DNA of 64,000 bases from Sthenelais limicola. Its lineage: Eukaryota; Annelida; Polychaeta; Phyllodocida; Sigalionidae. Each line of letters starts with the position of its first letter. Within the stretch, counting starts at the first letter, position 1. The notes under the pieces were generated by a model. The model saw nothing but the letters and a program-made list of their open reading frames with translations. It was not told where the DNA came from and made no database searches. Location: contig OW804094.1 of the NCBI GenBank assembly GCA_942159475.1, forward strand, positions 135,952,755-136,016,754. The letters are read 5' to 3'. Shown in pieces: positions 30,091 through 39,890 of this stretch. Made by a program: the position numbers and the translations under genes.

Positions 30091-30804
30091 TGAGATATAA
30101 AAACGTTGTATATAAAAAGGACAAGAGTATATCCTTTTGTCATAAACTATCCAAGATTCATGCATTGGAATGAATCTCAAAAGGGTGAATTGCAGCCCCC
30201 AAAGTGGCTTTCTTAATTGACGAATCTACTTGTAATTTCACCACCTCCACGCCCAGTGCATTGTAAAGGGAATATTCCGACTATGATAGAATACACACAA
30301 AGAGATGCAAGCCCGACAGCCCTTAAGATTCTAATTAGCTATAGTAATAACACTGGAAACAAATTGATTATTCTGGTTCTTTTGGAAGTTCACCACAGAT
30401 ATTAGCCAATGTTGTACATATGTGTGTGTTCCAAAATCTCTCTGAGAATCTTGCCTCGGGGGGAAGCAAAGCCTGTCTTTTATCCTTTCTATATGCTTAT
30501 TATTGAATATTCATCTTGCCTTAGGCCTCCTAAATCCTGTTATATCCCAAGCCTATCTCCCCTCACATCATAAAACACACACACAGTTCTCGGTCCCTAC
30601 CCCTCCTGGCTCACTCCCCTTCTATATTATATTAATTTAGACAAAGTTGTTACAGCGATCCCCCGACCCCAGATTCTACTCATCTTCGATTTGCCCTTTC
30701 CCAATTGCCTTTCGTGTTTTCAGTCTTTTCCTTCTTCCCGTTTCCCCTCGTGCTCTCACTTTCTGAATCCTATTATGTCTATATGCTGTCATAATATTAT
30801 TATA

Positions 30805-31029
30805 TGTGTCAGATCGTTAGAAAATGTATAATTCGCATTCACCAATTCTCTCAAATAACCCAAATGTAAGACAAAAATACAGTTTAATCTAGCAGAAGTG
30901 ATATTTCAAAACAACACAATACAAAATGTATTCAGATATACCCCGTATTCATCATTTCTCAGCCTCATTTAACAGAAATTACTAAATGTGTGGAGCTGCT
31001 AATTGTACATTTTCCGACGATCTGACCCG
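30805..31029 (-). mobile_element. MITE-A copy 14, subtype I-like, shortened
   Basis: Left end TGTGTCAGATCGTTAG and right end CCGACGATCTGACCCG. It is shorter than the norm by about 12 bp in the interior. MITE-B copy 7 starts two bases beyond its right end. Confidence 0.88.
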
Positions 31030-31031
31030 TA

Positions 31032-31445
31032 TGTGATGTGCTTTGGCAAAGTGAAACACAAGTCGCAAAAAATGGATTTTGAAATACCATCATACTTGGA
31101 AAGATGAGATCAAGCCGATTCCAATGTTTGTAAACATTAGGATATCTAATAGGTACTTCTTTATTTCAAGTTTGATTTTAACATTTTTTAGTTTTGACAA
31201 AAAAGTGCGATATTTCTGGGTGGACATTTACTAGTAAAGTAACTAAATATATTCTATAGGATGACCTTAGAAATGCATGGATATATTTAATTCGCTCCCT
31301 TGGAATGTGGTACATGTATTGATGCTACGAAAAATTACGTACCCCAAAAATAAATACATTCCCACAAATACATCTTGTGAATAAATCCCTTTGAAAAATA
31401 TCGATTTTCCGACTTGTGACTCATCCTTTCTTTAACACATCACAT
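31032..31445 (-). mobile_element. MITE-B copy 7
   Basis: Starts TGTGATGTGCTTTGGCAAAG and ends TTTCCGACTTGTGACTCATC...AACACATCACA. Reverse orientation, with TGAGATCAAGCCGATTCCAA on the left. It abuts MITE-A copy 14, repeating the A-B neighbourhood at 998-1549. Confidence 0.87.
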
Positions 31446-31559
31446 TATGTAGATAAATCTTCGACAATAGGATCTGAACGTATTCCAACAACCTCGATTG
31501 GTGGATTGAGATTTTTTCTATTAAAACAATTATTTATAAGTCGACAAAATTTACTATCA

Positions 31560-32359
31560 ATCGGGGAATTGCATATGTGACTGCGTGGGATAGATTCAGT
31601 TCAGTTCTGACATACAAATATTTAGCAACATTTATAAAAGAAATTGTAAGAATGTTTTCGCCAGTATCACAGCTTGTGAAAATGATCTTTGAAAAACAAA
31701 TGCATTGATGGGAGGATTGAGGCTTGTGTTATGGGAACATGTATTTTTTTATTTATAGTTTGTCCAACACCGGATCGTTATTCAAAACACATACATGGGT
31801 CAGATTTTCAGAAAATGTACAATTCACCTTCACCAATTCTCTCAAATAATCCAAATTTAAGACAACAATCAGGTTCAAAATACTGTTCAACATAACCAAA
31901 CAGATTGTTTGAATCAAGGCAATACCAAATACACTCATATATATCTAGTGTTGATGGTTTTTCAGTCCAATTTAGCAGAATTGACAAAATATGTTTATCT
32001 GCCAATTGTACATTTTCTGAAAATCTGACCCACATATAAAATATAAATTTCGTGATACATCAAACAAACCATTCTTTGGTACACAATTTGAAAAAAGAAT
32101 AAAAATATTCTAGCTTTTGCAAAAGGCAAATTTGATCGTAATTCTATTTTGTACTTATTCTTAATTTAGCATGGACCTTATTTGACATCATGGAAACATG
32201 TATAATACGTGTAGATATTGATATGAAGCCATGCTAAATATTTCATGCTGAACATGGCATGTTTTATAGACCTTTTAGATTTTACACTGACATACAACTC
32301 CTATAATTCCATGCGAATCAAGATTCAAGATGGCGGATATGCAAATACCCTACTAAAGG
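31560..32359 (-). mobile_element. Family C MITE, copy 2, split by other sequence
   Basis: The left part (GGGGAATTGCATATGTGACT ... TTATGGGAACATGTAT) covers 31560-31745. The right part (CATGGAAACATGTATAATAC ... CAAGATGGCGGATATGCAAA) covers about 32188-32359. The interval holds MITE-A copy 15 and about 150 bp of other sequence. A short GGAAACATGTAT overlap marks the break. Confidence 0.7.
31796..32032 (-). mobile_element. MITE-A copy 15, subtype III
   Basis: Ends TGGGTCAGATTTTCAGAAAA / CTGACCCA, flanked by CA on both sides. Interior CAACATAACCAAACAGATTG and CTAGTGTTGATGGTTTTTCA. It lies inside the split family C copy. Confidence 0.93.
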
Positions 32360-32886
32360 TAATAAAATAAACGGTTATTTCATTGTTTTTTATTTACAGT
32401 TTTCTGGGGGAAAAGGGTTTTCTACCGCTTTCTAATTAAAAGCAAATAGAATAAAGCATAAAAAACCTTTTTTTTCCAGAAGCATTTTTTTACTCCTTTG
32501 GCCAAAAAGCTGAAACGTTTCGTGAGAATCAATCACATAGGCGTACTTGTGCAACAAACCTTAGGGTACAGATTTTAAACAATCGAAAATGTCAAGTCAC
32601 TTTCAAGTTGATACATTTATAGAACTGACATATGGGAACAGAGTACCGATCTTTTAAACCAAAGTATTATTGAAACCTACGAAATGTCTTTCGCTGAAAG
32701 TTATATTTAACCAATTTCTCTTTAGAAATGTCACTTTTAAATCGTTTTCGGTTTGCAGTCTTCTATTATGTGACACACGAGATGTTAGACTCACGTAACT
32801 AGTTATGAGTTATTCTCACGTAAGTAGATAATATTTATTGAACACTGAAAATCTCGAATATTTTTAATAATCCCCTATACCAAAAC
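32360..32886. other. No gene recognised
   Basis: Unique AT-rich stretch with no open frame of note and no repeat partner in the window. Confidence 0.5.
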
Positions 32887-33094
32887 ACTCTAGATCCTAA
32901 CCCTCAGATCAGATAATACTAATGGTATGTCAGTGATTGGACGCCTACTTCGCTAATCAGTTTCTTGGGCTAGGACTCGGCGTTTTAATGGGAATATAAT
33001 GATATTTTGCGGTCTTAAAAGAATTATAATGACACTTTGCGGCGAGAGGCTTTCCCTTCGTTTGAAGGGACTTTCACAACCTTGGGCCTAGACT
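32887..33094 (+). mobile_element. Family G MITE, copy 1
   Basis: Left end CTAGATCCTAACCCTCAGAT and right end TTGGGCCTAGACT. It aligns along its whole length, in reverse, with 47078-47278, sharing AATGGTATGTCAGTGATT, ACTCGGCGT and TTGAAGGGACT. It has no coding capacity. Confidence 0.85.
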
Positions 33095-33235
33095 GGAAAT
33101 CAAATATTGATTTCTTGTTATTCAGTGAATGGTTTTATTTGTTCTTCCTGAGGTCGAAAAATGATACGAGTTCATTACACGATAATAACTTTCAAAATGT
33201 CATCCACTAGAAACATTCTTGTTGCTGGGCATCAC

Positions 33236-33390
33236 TCAAAAATGGGTCACAAGACAAAAAGAATGCCATCTTATTTGAAAAAATGAGGTCAAGCCGATTC
33301 CAATGATAGCAAATCATCTAATAAGGCCATAAATTAGACCATCTGATAAGTAGATCCTCGTAAAACATATGGTAAATCATATTATTCCAT
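33236..33390 (-). mobile_element. MITE-B fragment, strongly decayed
   Basis: AAAAATGGGTCACAAGACAA and AATGAGGTCAAGCCGATTCC with CAATGATAGCAAATCATCTA match one half of MITE-B. The other half is missing. Confidence 0.6.
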
Positions 33391-33510
33391 GTTGATGTAT
33401 GTACCACATGCTATTTGTATGGGCGGGAGTAGTGTGGTAATTTGCTCCAGTTCAACGCATGTGGTATGACTTCCTGCCCCCAGTAAACATAGCCATATAA
33501 GGCAAGCATG

Positions 33511-33664
33511 GCAACATGGGAGTAAGTATAGAACCTAAATTCAAATGTGGAACTCAGGACACTATTGCACTGTCCTCGATGTTTGTTTTTATTTCGTAAC
33601 CCACTCACCTATCGGCTAGTGGTCCACAAAAAAACAAACATCTTGGACAGTGCAATAGTGTCCC
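33511..33664 (+). repeat. Hairpin repeat F, copy 1
   Basis: GCAACATGGGAGTAAGTATA leads into an imperfect hairpin at 33556-33664. Arms GGACACTATTGCACTGTCC and GGACAGTGCAATAGTGTCC pair perfectly over 19 bp, and ATGTTTGTTTTT / AAAAACAAACAT extends the stem. The second copy is at 63066-63247. Its last part (TCTCATCAGGTTCTAT) is found here only at 33968-33983, after about 300 bp of other sequence. Confidence 0.88.
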
Positions 33665-34421
33665 TCAAAATAATACTTTTACAAAGTGGCGTAGATGTAT
33701 AGTTATAAGGTAAAATGATGGGGTGTATTGAAAATATTTTTAATTATCCTCTTATGAGAAAGTGTATTTTGTATGTTAATGTGAGCAAGTTTTGTTAGAT
33801 GCTCTGATGGAGTTAAAAGTTAAATTTAAAGAAGTGGAGGGAAAGAAAAACCCGAAAATCAAAAAAAAACCCATAAAAATAGGGTCAACGTAATAAAATA
33901 TCTTAGCATTGTATGAGCCCAGACGGCAGGTATGTTGGAATAAACCCTTTAAAAACAAAAAAAAACACTCTCATCAGGTTCTATCTATTAGATATACCCC
34001 CTCCAATCCGGACACCTCGCAACTATGCACATTTTAGTCTAGCCACAAGGGTAGCCTTTATAGGGATGTGTTATATGTACATCATTTATTAATAGCTTCT
34101 CATACTCGATGGAAGATGATCTAATATCCTTGCAGAATCTAACCTCTTTGTTTGTGATGCTAAATCGCTTTAAGGTGTATTTTACCGACATTCAAAAATT
34201 GAGTTAGTGAACAAGCTCACTTGGTAGAAAATCTAATGCCACCTTTAGAAGAGAGAATACATCTTGATAAAATTTGATGGGAAGTCTTGAAAAATGGAAA
34301 ATCTGATTCTATTATATTGTGTATATGGTATATATCTAAGTTCCTATTTTCATGTCTTCATGTATGGGTAAAGACACTTTATAAATATACAATTTGAAAA
34401 ACGATGTTCTAACATACAATA
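33665..34421. other. No gene recognised
   Basis: The 33665-33965 part interrupts hairpin repeat F relative to its copy at 63 kb, but shows no clear terminal repeats. The remainder is unique and AT-rich. Confidence 0.45.
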
Positions 34422-34617
34422 TGTGATGTGTTAAGAAAATGAGTCACAAGTCGCAAACAATGGATTTTGAGATACCATCATATCTGTAAAGATGAGATCA
34501 GGCCCATTCCAATGAGGGTAAACGGTAAATCTTATAAATATTTATGTATTTTTGGATGCATGAAAAAAAGTTAGCGATATTTCTTGCTGGTCAATCACTA
34601 GTAATTAAATATATTAC
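34422..34617 (-). mobile_element. MITE-B copy 8, half element
   Basis: TGTGATGTGTTAAGAAAATG, GTCACAAGTCGCAAACAATG and CAATGAGGGTAAACGGTAAA match half of MITE-B. It breaks off at ATTAAATATATTAC, directly against a T-rich retroposon-like tail. Confidence 0.8.
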
Positions 34618-34650
34618 TCCTTTTTTTTAATTCAACATTTTTATACAGCA
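34618..34650 (-). repeat. Possible retroposon 3' end, second copy
   Basis: On the minus strand GCTGTATAAAAATGTTGAAT runs into an A tract and stops against the truncated MITE-B. It matches 29741-29770. The join suggests that a retroposon inserted into, or deleted part of, this MITE-B. Confidence 0.4.
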
Positions 34651-34839
34651 AGACATGACTATTTGTCAAGACTGAAATGAAAATTTTGTATTGTTTTGAC
34701 TTGAGTCTGTGAGAATATCATTGTACCACGGAAACCAGCTCAATACAATTTCTTAAAAATGTGGCGTTGTCTAGGGTGGTTTTAACTAGGATTTAACTGG
34801 GAGGTGATCTAATATTATGGAGTAATATACTCCTTATGC

Positions 34840-35015
34840 AGGGACTCCACTATGGGAAAAACGGCAAAAAACGGCTGCGACGATTTTTTTGCGACGAAAT
34901 ATCTAATTAAATTAGATATTTTGCAATTGTTGGCAACAAATAAATGTGTTGCCGACAACCTATTTTACCCCTCTTCTACTAGTGATTTTTGTGATTTTCT
35001 ATAGTGGAGTCGCCC
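34840..35015. mobile_element. MITE with AGGGACTCCACTAT ends
   Basis: The left end AGGGACTCCACTATGGGAAA and right end TTTTCTATAGTGGAGTCGCCCT are inverted repeats with a 2-base indel. The centre holds its own palindrome, AATATCTAATTAAATTAGAT. The length is 176 bp, non-coding. Confidence 0.82.
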
Positions 35016-35149
35016 TATTACACTGTCCCGTGCACCGTACCCGCGAGATACGAAATTGGATACGAAATTCTTGTCCCCACTTTTGATACGAAATTTTTCG
35101 TCTCAGCGTATTCGCGCGGCGTTTTTCGTACCTGCGACGGGTACCTGGG

Positions 35150-35340
35150 AAAGCTAAAAGATTAGGATTAGGCTGGCCGGCCAGTGCCAGACAAGCTGGC
35201 ATGACCATTAGTGCATGACGGCCACTAGTGTAGAACCACTGATGCCAGACAGAGAAAAAAACTTGCCCATGCTTGGGTTCGATCTAGCAACCTTCTGATT
35301 AAGAATCATGTGCTCTAACCATTACACCACTGAAACAGCT
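35150..35340 (-). repeat. tRNA-Lys-derived SINE
   Basis: On the minus strand GTGGTGTAATGGTTAGAGCA (box A region), TGATTCTTAATCAG with a CTT anticodon position, and GATCGAACCC (box B) form a tRNA-like head. The acceptor ends GCTGTTT and GCATGGGCA do not pair, so it is not a functional tRNA. A body of about 100 bp follows, ending CCTAATCCTAATC, which recalls the (TAATC)n tail of the LINE at 17297. The LINE partnership is inferred. Confidence 0.7.
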
Positions 35341-36409
35341 ATCAACATGGCCTCAACTAATCAATCTGAATGTTAATAGTGTGTTTAACCACATCTGTAT
35401 GTACTAAATATGCGTAACAGGTTCGCGCGGCGCTAACGCACGCCTACTACTAATGAGACCAAAATGATGCATATGGTTAAATTCCTTATTTGCCCAGCTT
35501 TCTGTAGCTATAAAGTTTGTGCATGTTAAATAATATTTGATATCATAGAGCAGTTACCAAAGATAATCATTTATTTCTTTTGCTGTAGAATAATAAGAAC
35601 TCAGAGTTTGAAATTAACTTATTTAAAATATAAATATTAATTATAAAATAAAGTTATAATGATTTAGCTAATATGGAGGTAGCATTACATTGTTTAGTTA
35701 TGTGTAGGGGTTTCTATGACTCAGTGTCAGAGACTGAGTGTGAGTGCCAGAGAATGTCTTCGTTGGTGTCATAGAGTGAGTATGAGTGTCAAAGAATGGA
35801 GATGTGCGAGAGTAAGTGTGAATGCTAGGTGAGTAAGCAGTGCCAGGTATTGGGTCCTATTGTAGCTGCATTGTAATGAGTATTTAGGCGCGATTTTGAA
35901 TGCGCATTATATGCGTGATTGAGATCACACCCATAGGCCTATTATTGACTTTTGAAGAAAACATTATTTGCAGATAAAATCGGTTGAGTAATACATGTTT
36001 AATATGAACATAAATGAATAGGAATAGGAATGTCTTATCATGCGACACTCAGACACAGGCATAAAAAATGGGACCCATGTATACCCCTTCTTTTGCTGGC
36101 CAACATCCATTCTCTAGCTTTGATTTTTCATTTAATTTTGCTAGACGAATTAGTGAGTAATATGTCTCATTTTTACACTAAATCATGTGATTAATCAGGC
36201 TTAATGAGGCCGAAATATGGCAAAATGATAGGGAAAATATACGTATCTGAAACATAGGTGTAGGAATCGAAATATTGGTCCCAGCCTTCCCAAACTTCAC
36301 ATGCATTATGCTCATATACCCTGCTATATGTACACCAAAGATTGTAGAGATTCAATGAATTTTATTTTTTCTAAAAAAATCTTTAGACATTTCTGCACCT
36401 ATGTAGTTC
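35341..36409. other. Interior of the CpG-rich element, no gene
   Basis: AT-rich. An irregular GAGTGTGAGTGCCAGAGAAT-type repeat occupies about 35715-35850. No open frame with a motif. Confidence 0.5.
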
Positions 36410-36681
36410 TCAAAACTCAATACGAAAAACGGAGCGCGAATACGGAGCATATCAAATTTCGTCTCCGTGATTCAAATGACCGTTTTTCGTATCAGAAGTT
36501 CAGGCAATTTCGTCACCACAGTTCACCAGTAGCGTTCGCGGTGCTCGGTAGACAAAAATCGTCACACTGAAGACGAAAATGCTCGCCGCTCCGTATCGCC
36601 CGGGTACGGTGCGCGGGAGAGTGTAGGATAACCTCAGATATGGATGAATACCTCCAATATACAATCGTGAAATTTGATATA

Positions 36682-36918
36682 TGAGTCAGATTTTGAGAAA
36701 ATGTGCAATTCGCCTTCACCAATCCTCTCAAATAACCCACATTTAAGAAGAAAATGACCTTCAAAATGAAGTTTAACATAACAGAACTGATACTTTAAAT
36801 CAATGTGATACCAAATATACTCCGATATACCCGGCATTCTTCATTTTTCAGCCTATTTTAGGAGAGTTTCCTAAATGTCTAGAGCTGCCAATTGTACATT
36901 TTCTGAAAATCTGACCCA
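36682..36918 (-). mobile_element. MITE-A copy 16, subtype I
   Basis: Left end TGAGTCAGATTTTGAGAAAA and right end CTGACCCA. It joins copy 17 through the dinucleotide TA at 36919-36920, giving CCCATATGGG. Confidence 0.93.
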
Positions 36919-36920
36919 TA

Positions 36921-37157
36921 TGGGTCAGATTTTCAGAAAATGTACAATTCAACTTTGCCAATCTTCTCAAATAACCCAAATTTCAGACGAAAATAAAGTT
37001 CAAAATACAGTTCAACCTAACCAAACAGATTGCTATAATCCATGCAATGCGAAATATACCCGAATTTACCTATTATTGACCAAATTACAGGCTCATTTAA
37101 CAGAATTTACTAAATGTGAACATCTGCTAATTGTACATTTTCTGAAAATCTCACCCA
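36921..37157 (-). mobile_element. MITE-A copy 17, subtype II
   Basis: Left end TGGGTCAGATTTTCAGAAAA, right end CTGAAAATCTCACCCA. It is separated from copy 16 by only TA, as expected if it inserted at the TA flanking that copy. Confidence 0.93.
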
Positions 37158-37239
37158 TATATATATTCAGGCTACTACCAGCGCAAAACTCAACACATTG
37201 AAAACACATTGAAAATATTCTGACCAAGGCTTCGTGTGA

Positions 37240-37292
37240 AAAACACATTTGAAAAATATCCTTGTGACTCATTTTCTAGTAACACATCACAT
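37240..37292 (+). mobile_element. MITE-B end fragment
   Basis: CTTGTGACTCATTTTCTAGT then AACACATCACA is the family's right end. The rest of the element is missing. Confidence 0.7.
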
Positions 37293-37432
37293 TTTGTACC
37301 CTCAAGTCCACAAGTACTTGAGATATTTGCTTATGATTCATTCTCTTTTAATTTTAGTTTCCAATCAACAATTTTACAGTTTCATCTCCAGTTCTTCTTA
37401 GAAGTTTTCACTGTCAGAGTGTATTAACAAAT

Positions 37433-37840
37433 GTGATGTGTTTCAGGAAAATGAGTCACAAGTCGCAAAAAATGAATTTTGAGACATCATCATATTTGAA
37501 GAAATGTGATCAAGCCGATTCCAATGATAGTAAACAGTAGGACATCTAATATAAGTATTTCCATATTTGATGTTTCATATTTTTATTTTTGAAATACAAA
37601 TTTGCAATATTTCTGGGCGGGTATTTTCCAGTAAAGTAGCTACATATACTCTATACAATGACCTTAGAAATGCATGGATATATTCAATACACTGCCTTGA
37701 GACTCGGCGACTGTATTCATGCCATACAAACAGCGTTAAGCACCCAACAAACCATTCCCATAAAGGTATCTTGTGAATAAATTACTTTGAAAAAGAGCAA
37801 TTTTGCAACTTATGACTCATTTTCCCGAAACACATCACAA
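37433..37840 (-). mobile_element. MITE-B copy 9
   Basis: Full copy with ends TGTGATGTGTTTCAGGAAAA and TTTTGCAACTTATGACTCAT...AACACATCACAA. Reverse orientation, with TGTGATCAAGCCGATTCCAA near the left. Confidence 0.9.
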
Positions 37841-38002
37841 ATGTAAAATTCCAAAGTCAATAAGGCTAGCTTTACCTATAGGTTTGCCACTGTGTAAAGC
37901 TTTGACCTTCTAGCCCTAATGACAGCCATGTTGGCTTCAGACAGGGTGTGATCCCGTCTCCTCAATACTCATTCACACCACCTGAGACTCGCCTCCACAA
38001 GT

Positions 38003-38237
38003 AGGGAGAAATCGCCAGAAAATGTACAATTCTCCGTCACCAATCCTCTCAAATAATCCAAATTTAAGACAAAAATAAGGTTCAAAATTCAGTCCAACAT
38101 AACCAAACAGATTGTTTGAATTGAGGCAATATCAAATATACTCAGATATACCTAGTATTGACCATTTTGATCTAATTTAACAAGATTTACTAAACATGTA
38201 GATCTGCCGATTGTACATTTTCTGGAAATCTGACCCA
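38003..38237 (-). mobile_element. MITE-A copy 18, subtype III, hybrid ends
   Basis: Left end AGGGAGAAATCGCCAG and right end CTGGAAATCTGACCCA. Interior CAACATAACCAAACAGATTG and ACCTAGTATTGACC. Confidence 0.9.
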
Positions 38238-38269
38238 ATAGTTTACCATCTGGAAACCTCAACAACCTC

Positions 38270-38690
38270 AGAAACCTTCTGTCTCTTATTCTGTCTCTCT
38301 CTCCCTTCTTCTCTATCTCTATTTCCTGGGTATGATCATAAAGTGCCTCCCTCTCAGCTCTCCCGCCCTTGATATAACCATATTAAATGTGTTGATAAGG
38401 GTGTAAAGCAACCAATCTCACTCACTCACTCCCTCTCAGCTCTCCCGCCCTTGATATAACCATATTAAATGTGTTGATAAGGAGCTGAGAGACAGAGAGA
38501 AGAGACAGAAAGGCACTTTATGGTCATACCCAGGAAATAGAGATAGAGAAGAAGGGAGAGAGAGACAGAGAAAAGAGACAGTAAGGCACTTTATGGTCAT
38601 ACCCAGGAAATAGAGATAGAGAAGAAGGGAGAGAGAGAGACAGTGAAAATAGACAGAAAGGCCATTTATGGTCATACCCAGGACCACATT
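38270..38690. repeat. D composite in foldback arrangement
   Basis: A forward D2 unit and two forward D1 units (38290-38480) are followed abruptly by about three reversed D2 units (AGAGACAGAAAGGCACTTTA, GGTCATACCCAGGAAATAGA) to 38690. The second D1 unit switches to reversed D2 at GATAAGGAGCTGAG. The arms could form a long hairpin. Confidence 0.85.
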
Positions 38691-38868
38691 ATTCCGTGAT
38701 TTGGTTGTGAGCACACAATATAATGACAATATGTGCCGCTCACGGACTGACAAAAATATTCGGGTCCGTATTAGCTTAGTATCGAAAGTAGCAAAAAATG
38801 CATCCTTCTTTAGTAATTTTACAAGAAATCAGGGAATAAAAGTCTCGGTGGACAATATTTGCCTTGTA

Positions 38869-38911
38869 AGCCCAGAAGCAACTTGGCCTACGGCCTTTTT
38901 GCTTCTGGGCT
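38869..38911. repeat. Short hairpin, 13-bp stem
   Basis: AGCCCAGAAGCAA and TTGCTTCTGGGCT form a perfect stem around a 17-base loop that itself contains GGCCTACGGCC. There is no T tract after it and no neighbouring gene, so it is not called a terminator or RNA gene. Confidence 0.8.
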
Positions 38912-38976
38912 TTCTCAGCGAATAGGCCTATAATCCATCTCGTACTTGACACTATGGTCATCTTACTATAATATTT

Positions 38977-39015
38977 TGTTTTTGAGCGACGTTAACTGAG
39001 AGTACAGCTGCTTTA
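38977..39015 (+). mobile_element. Family E end fragment
   Basis: GACGTTAACTGAGAGTACAG then CTGCTTTAA matches the right end of the family E element at 2258-2294. Nothing else of the element is evident. Confidence 0.55.
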
Positions 39016-39063
39016 AGTATGTTATCCAGCTCATACTGGAGACAAATACGCCTCCATTACATA

Positions 39064-39300
39064 TGGGTCAGATTTTCAGAACATGTACAATCGGCAGCTC
39101 CAAACATTTAATAAACTATGGTGAATAAGCCTGTAAAATGATAAATACCAGGTATATCTGGGTATATTTGGCATTGCATTGATTAAACAAATCTTTTCTG
39201 TTATGTGAAACTGTATTTTGAACCCCGTTTTTGCCTTAAATTTGGATTATTTGAGAGAATTGGTGAAAGTGAATTGTACATTTTCAGTTGACTTCACCCA
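39064..39300 (+). mobile_element. MITE-A copy 19, mosaic, hybrid ends
   Basis: Left end TGGGTCAGATTTTCAGAACA, right end TTTTCAGTTGACTTCACCCA. The interior mixes subtype I-like and II-like segments, with flanks ATA/TATA. Confidence 0.9.
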
Positions 39301-39653
39301 TATATGGGAGGATGACAATCAGTTGTGATGTAGGCAGCCACTATCATCACCTGGCTCTGTGTTTAGATAGTCTGTGTGATGAGCGGTGATCCACCTTGTC
39401 CACAGGTAATGAAACTGTGTTTGGCTGCAATGAAGTGTTTTTGTCTGGGGAAGGACAAGCCAGTATAAACAATGGGGGCGATCCTGATACACATTTCCGC
39501 GAATGATGTATATTTTTAGGTAATAGGTTTGTATTTGAGTTGCGTTATATGTATATCCTAGCAAAAACAGAAGCAATTATTGATGGCGGATGATGATGAT
39601 GGTAATGTGGGATGTTGATGGAGGTAGAGTCCATGTGTACGGACTTCCATACG

Positions 39654-39890
39654 TGGGTCAGATTTTCAGAAAATGTACAATTCGCCTTCACCAATCCTCT
39701 CAAATAACCCACATTAAAGACGAAAATGAGCTTCAAAATGTAGTTTAACATAACAGAATTGATACTTTAAGTCAACGCGATACAAAATATACTCAGATAT
39801 ACATGGTATTCTTCATTTTTCAGCCTAATTTAGGAGAATTTCCTAAATGTGTAGAGCTGCCAATTGTACATTTTCTGGAAATCTGACATA
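39654..39890 (-). mobile_element. MITE-A copy 20, subtype I
   Basis: Left end TGGGTCAGATTTTCAGAAAA, right end CTGGAAATCTGACATA. The interior carries GGTATTCTTCATTTTTCAGC. Confidence 0.92.

Larger units (their letters stand above)
29210..30804. other. About 1.6 kb without a recognised gene
   Basis: Contains a T-rich tract with TACTCAACATATTTATACAG at about 29751-29770 that resembles 34630-34649. It also contains a 30-bp tandem duplication (TGGGATGTTCATTTAATTCT...) at 30031-30090. The frame at 29390-29638 has no recognisable motif. Confidence 0.45.
35019..36625. mobile_element. CpG-rich long-TIR element, about 1.6 kb
   Basis: The left end TACACTGTCCCGTGCACCGT then ACCCGCGAGATACG is inverted at the right (CGTATCGCCCGGGTACGGTG then CGCGGGAGAGTGTA). 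Both subterminal regions are unusually CpG-rich (GCGTATTCGCGCGGCG; GAGCGCGAATACGGAG) and share repeated TACGAAA/TTTCGTA motifs. The middle is ordinary AT-rich sequence with a SINE at 35150-35340. No transposase frame is visible. Confidence 0.8.

Noticed and set aside
35263..35340. Functional tRNA-Lys(CTT) gene
   Set aside because: Box A, box B and the anticodon region are recognisable, but the acceptor strands cannot pair and a SINE-like body follows. It is a tRNA-derived repeat.
36875..37201. 108-codon plus-strand frame
   Set aside because: It spans the junction of two MITE-A copies. The repeated peptide is a translation of the terminal inverted repeats.
38869..38911. Intrinsic terminator
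   Set aside because: A strong stem is present, but no T tract follows it and the context is eukaryotic.
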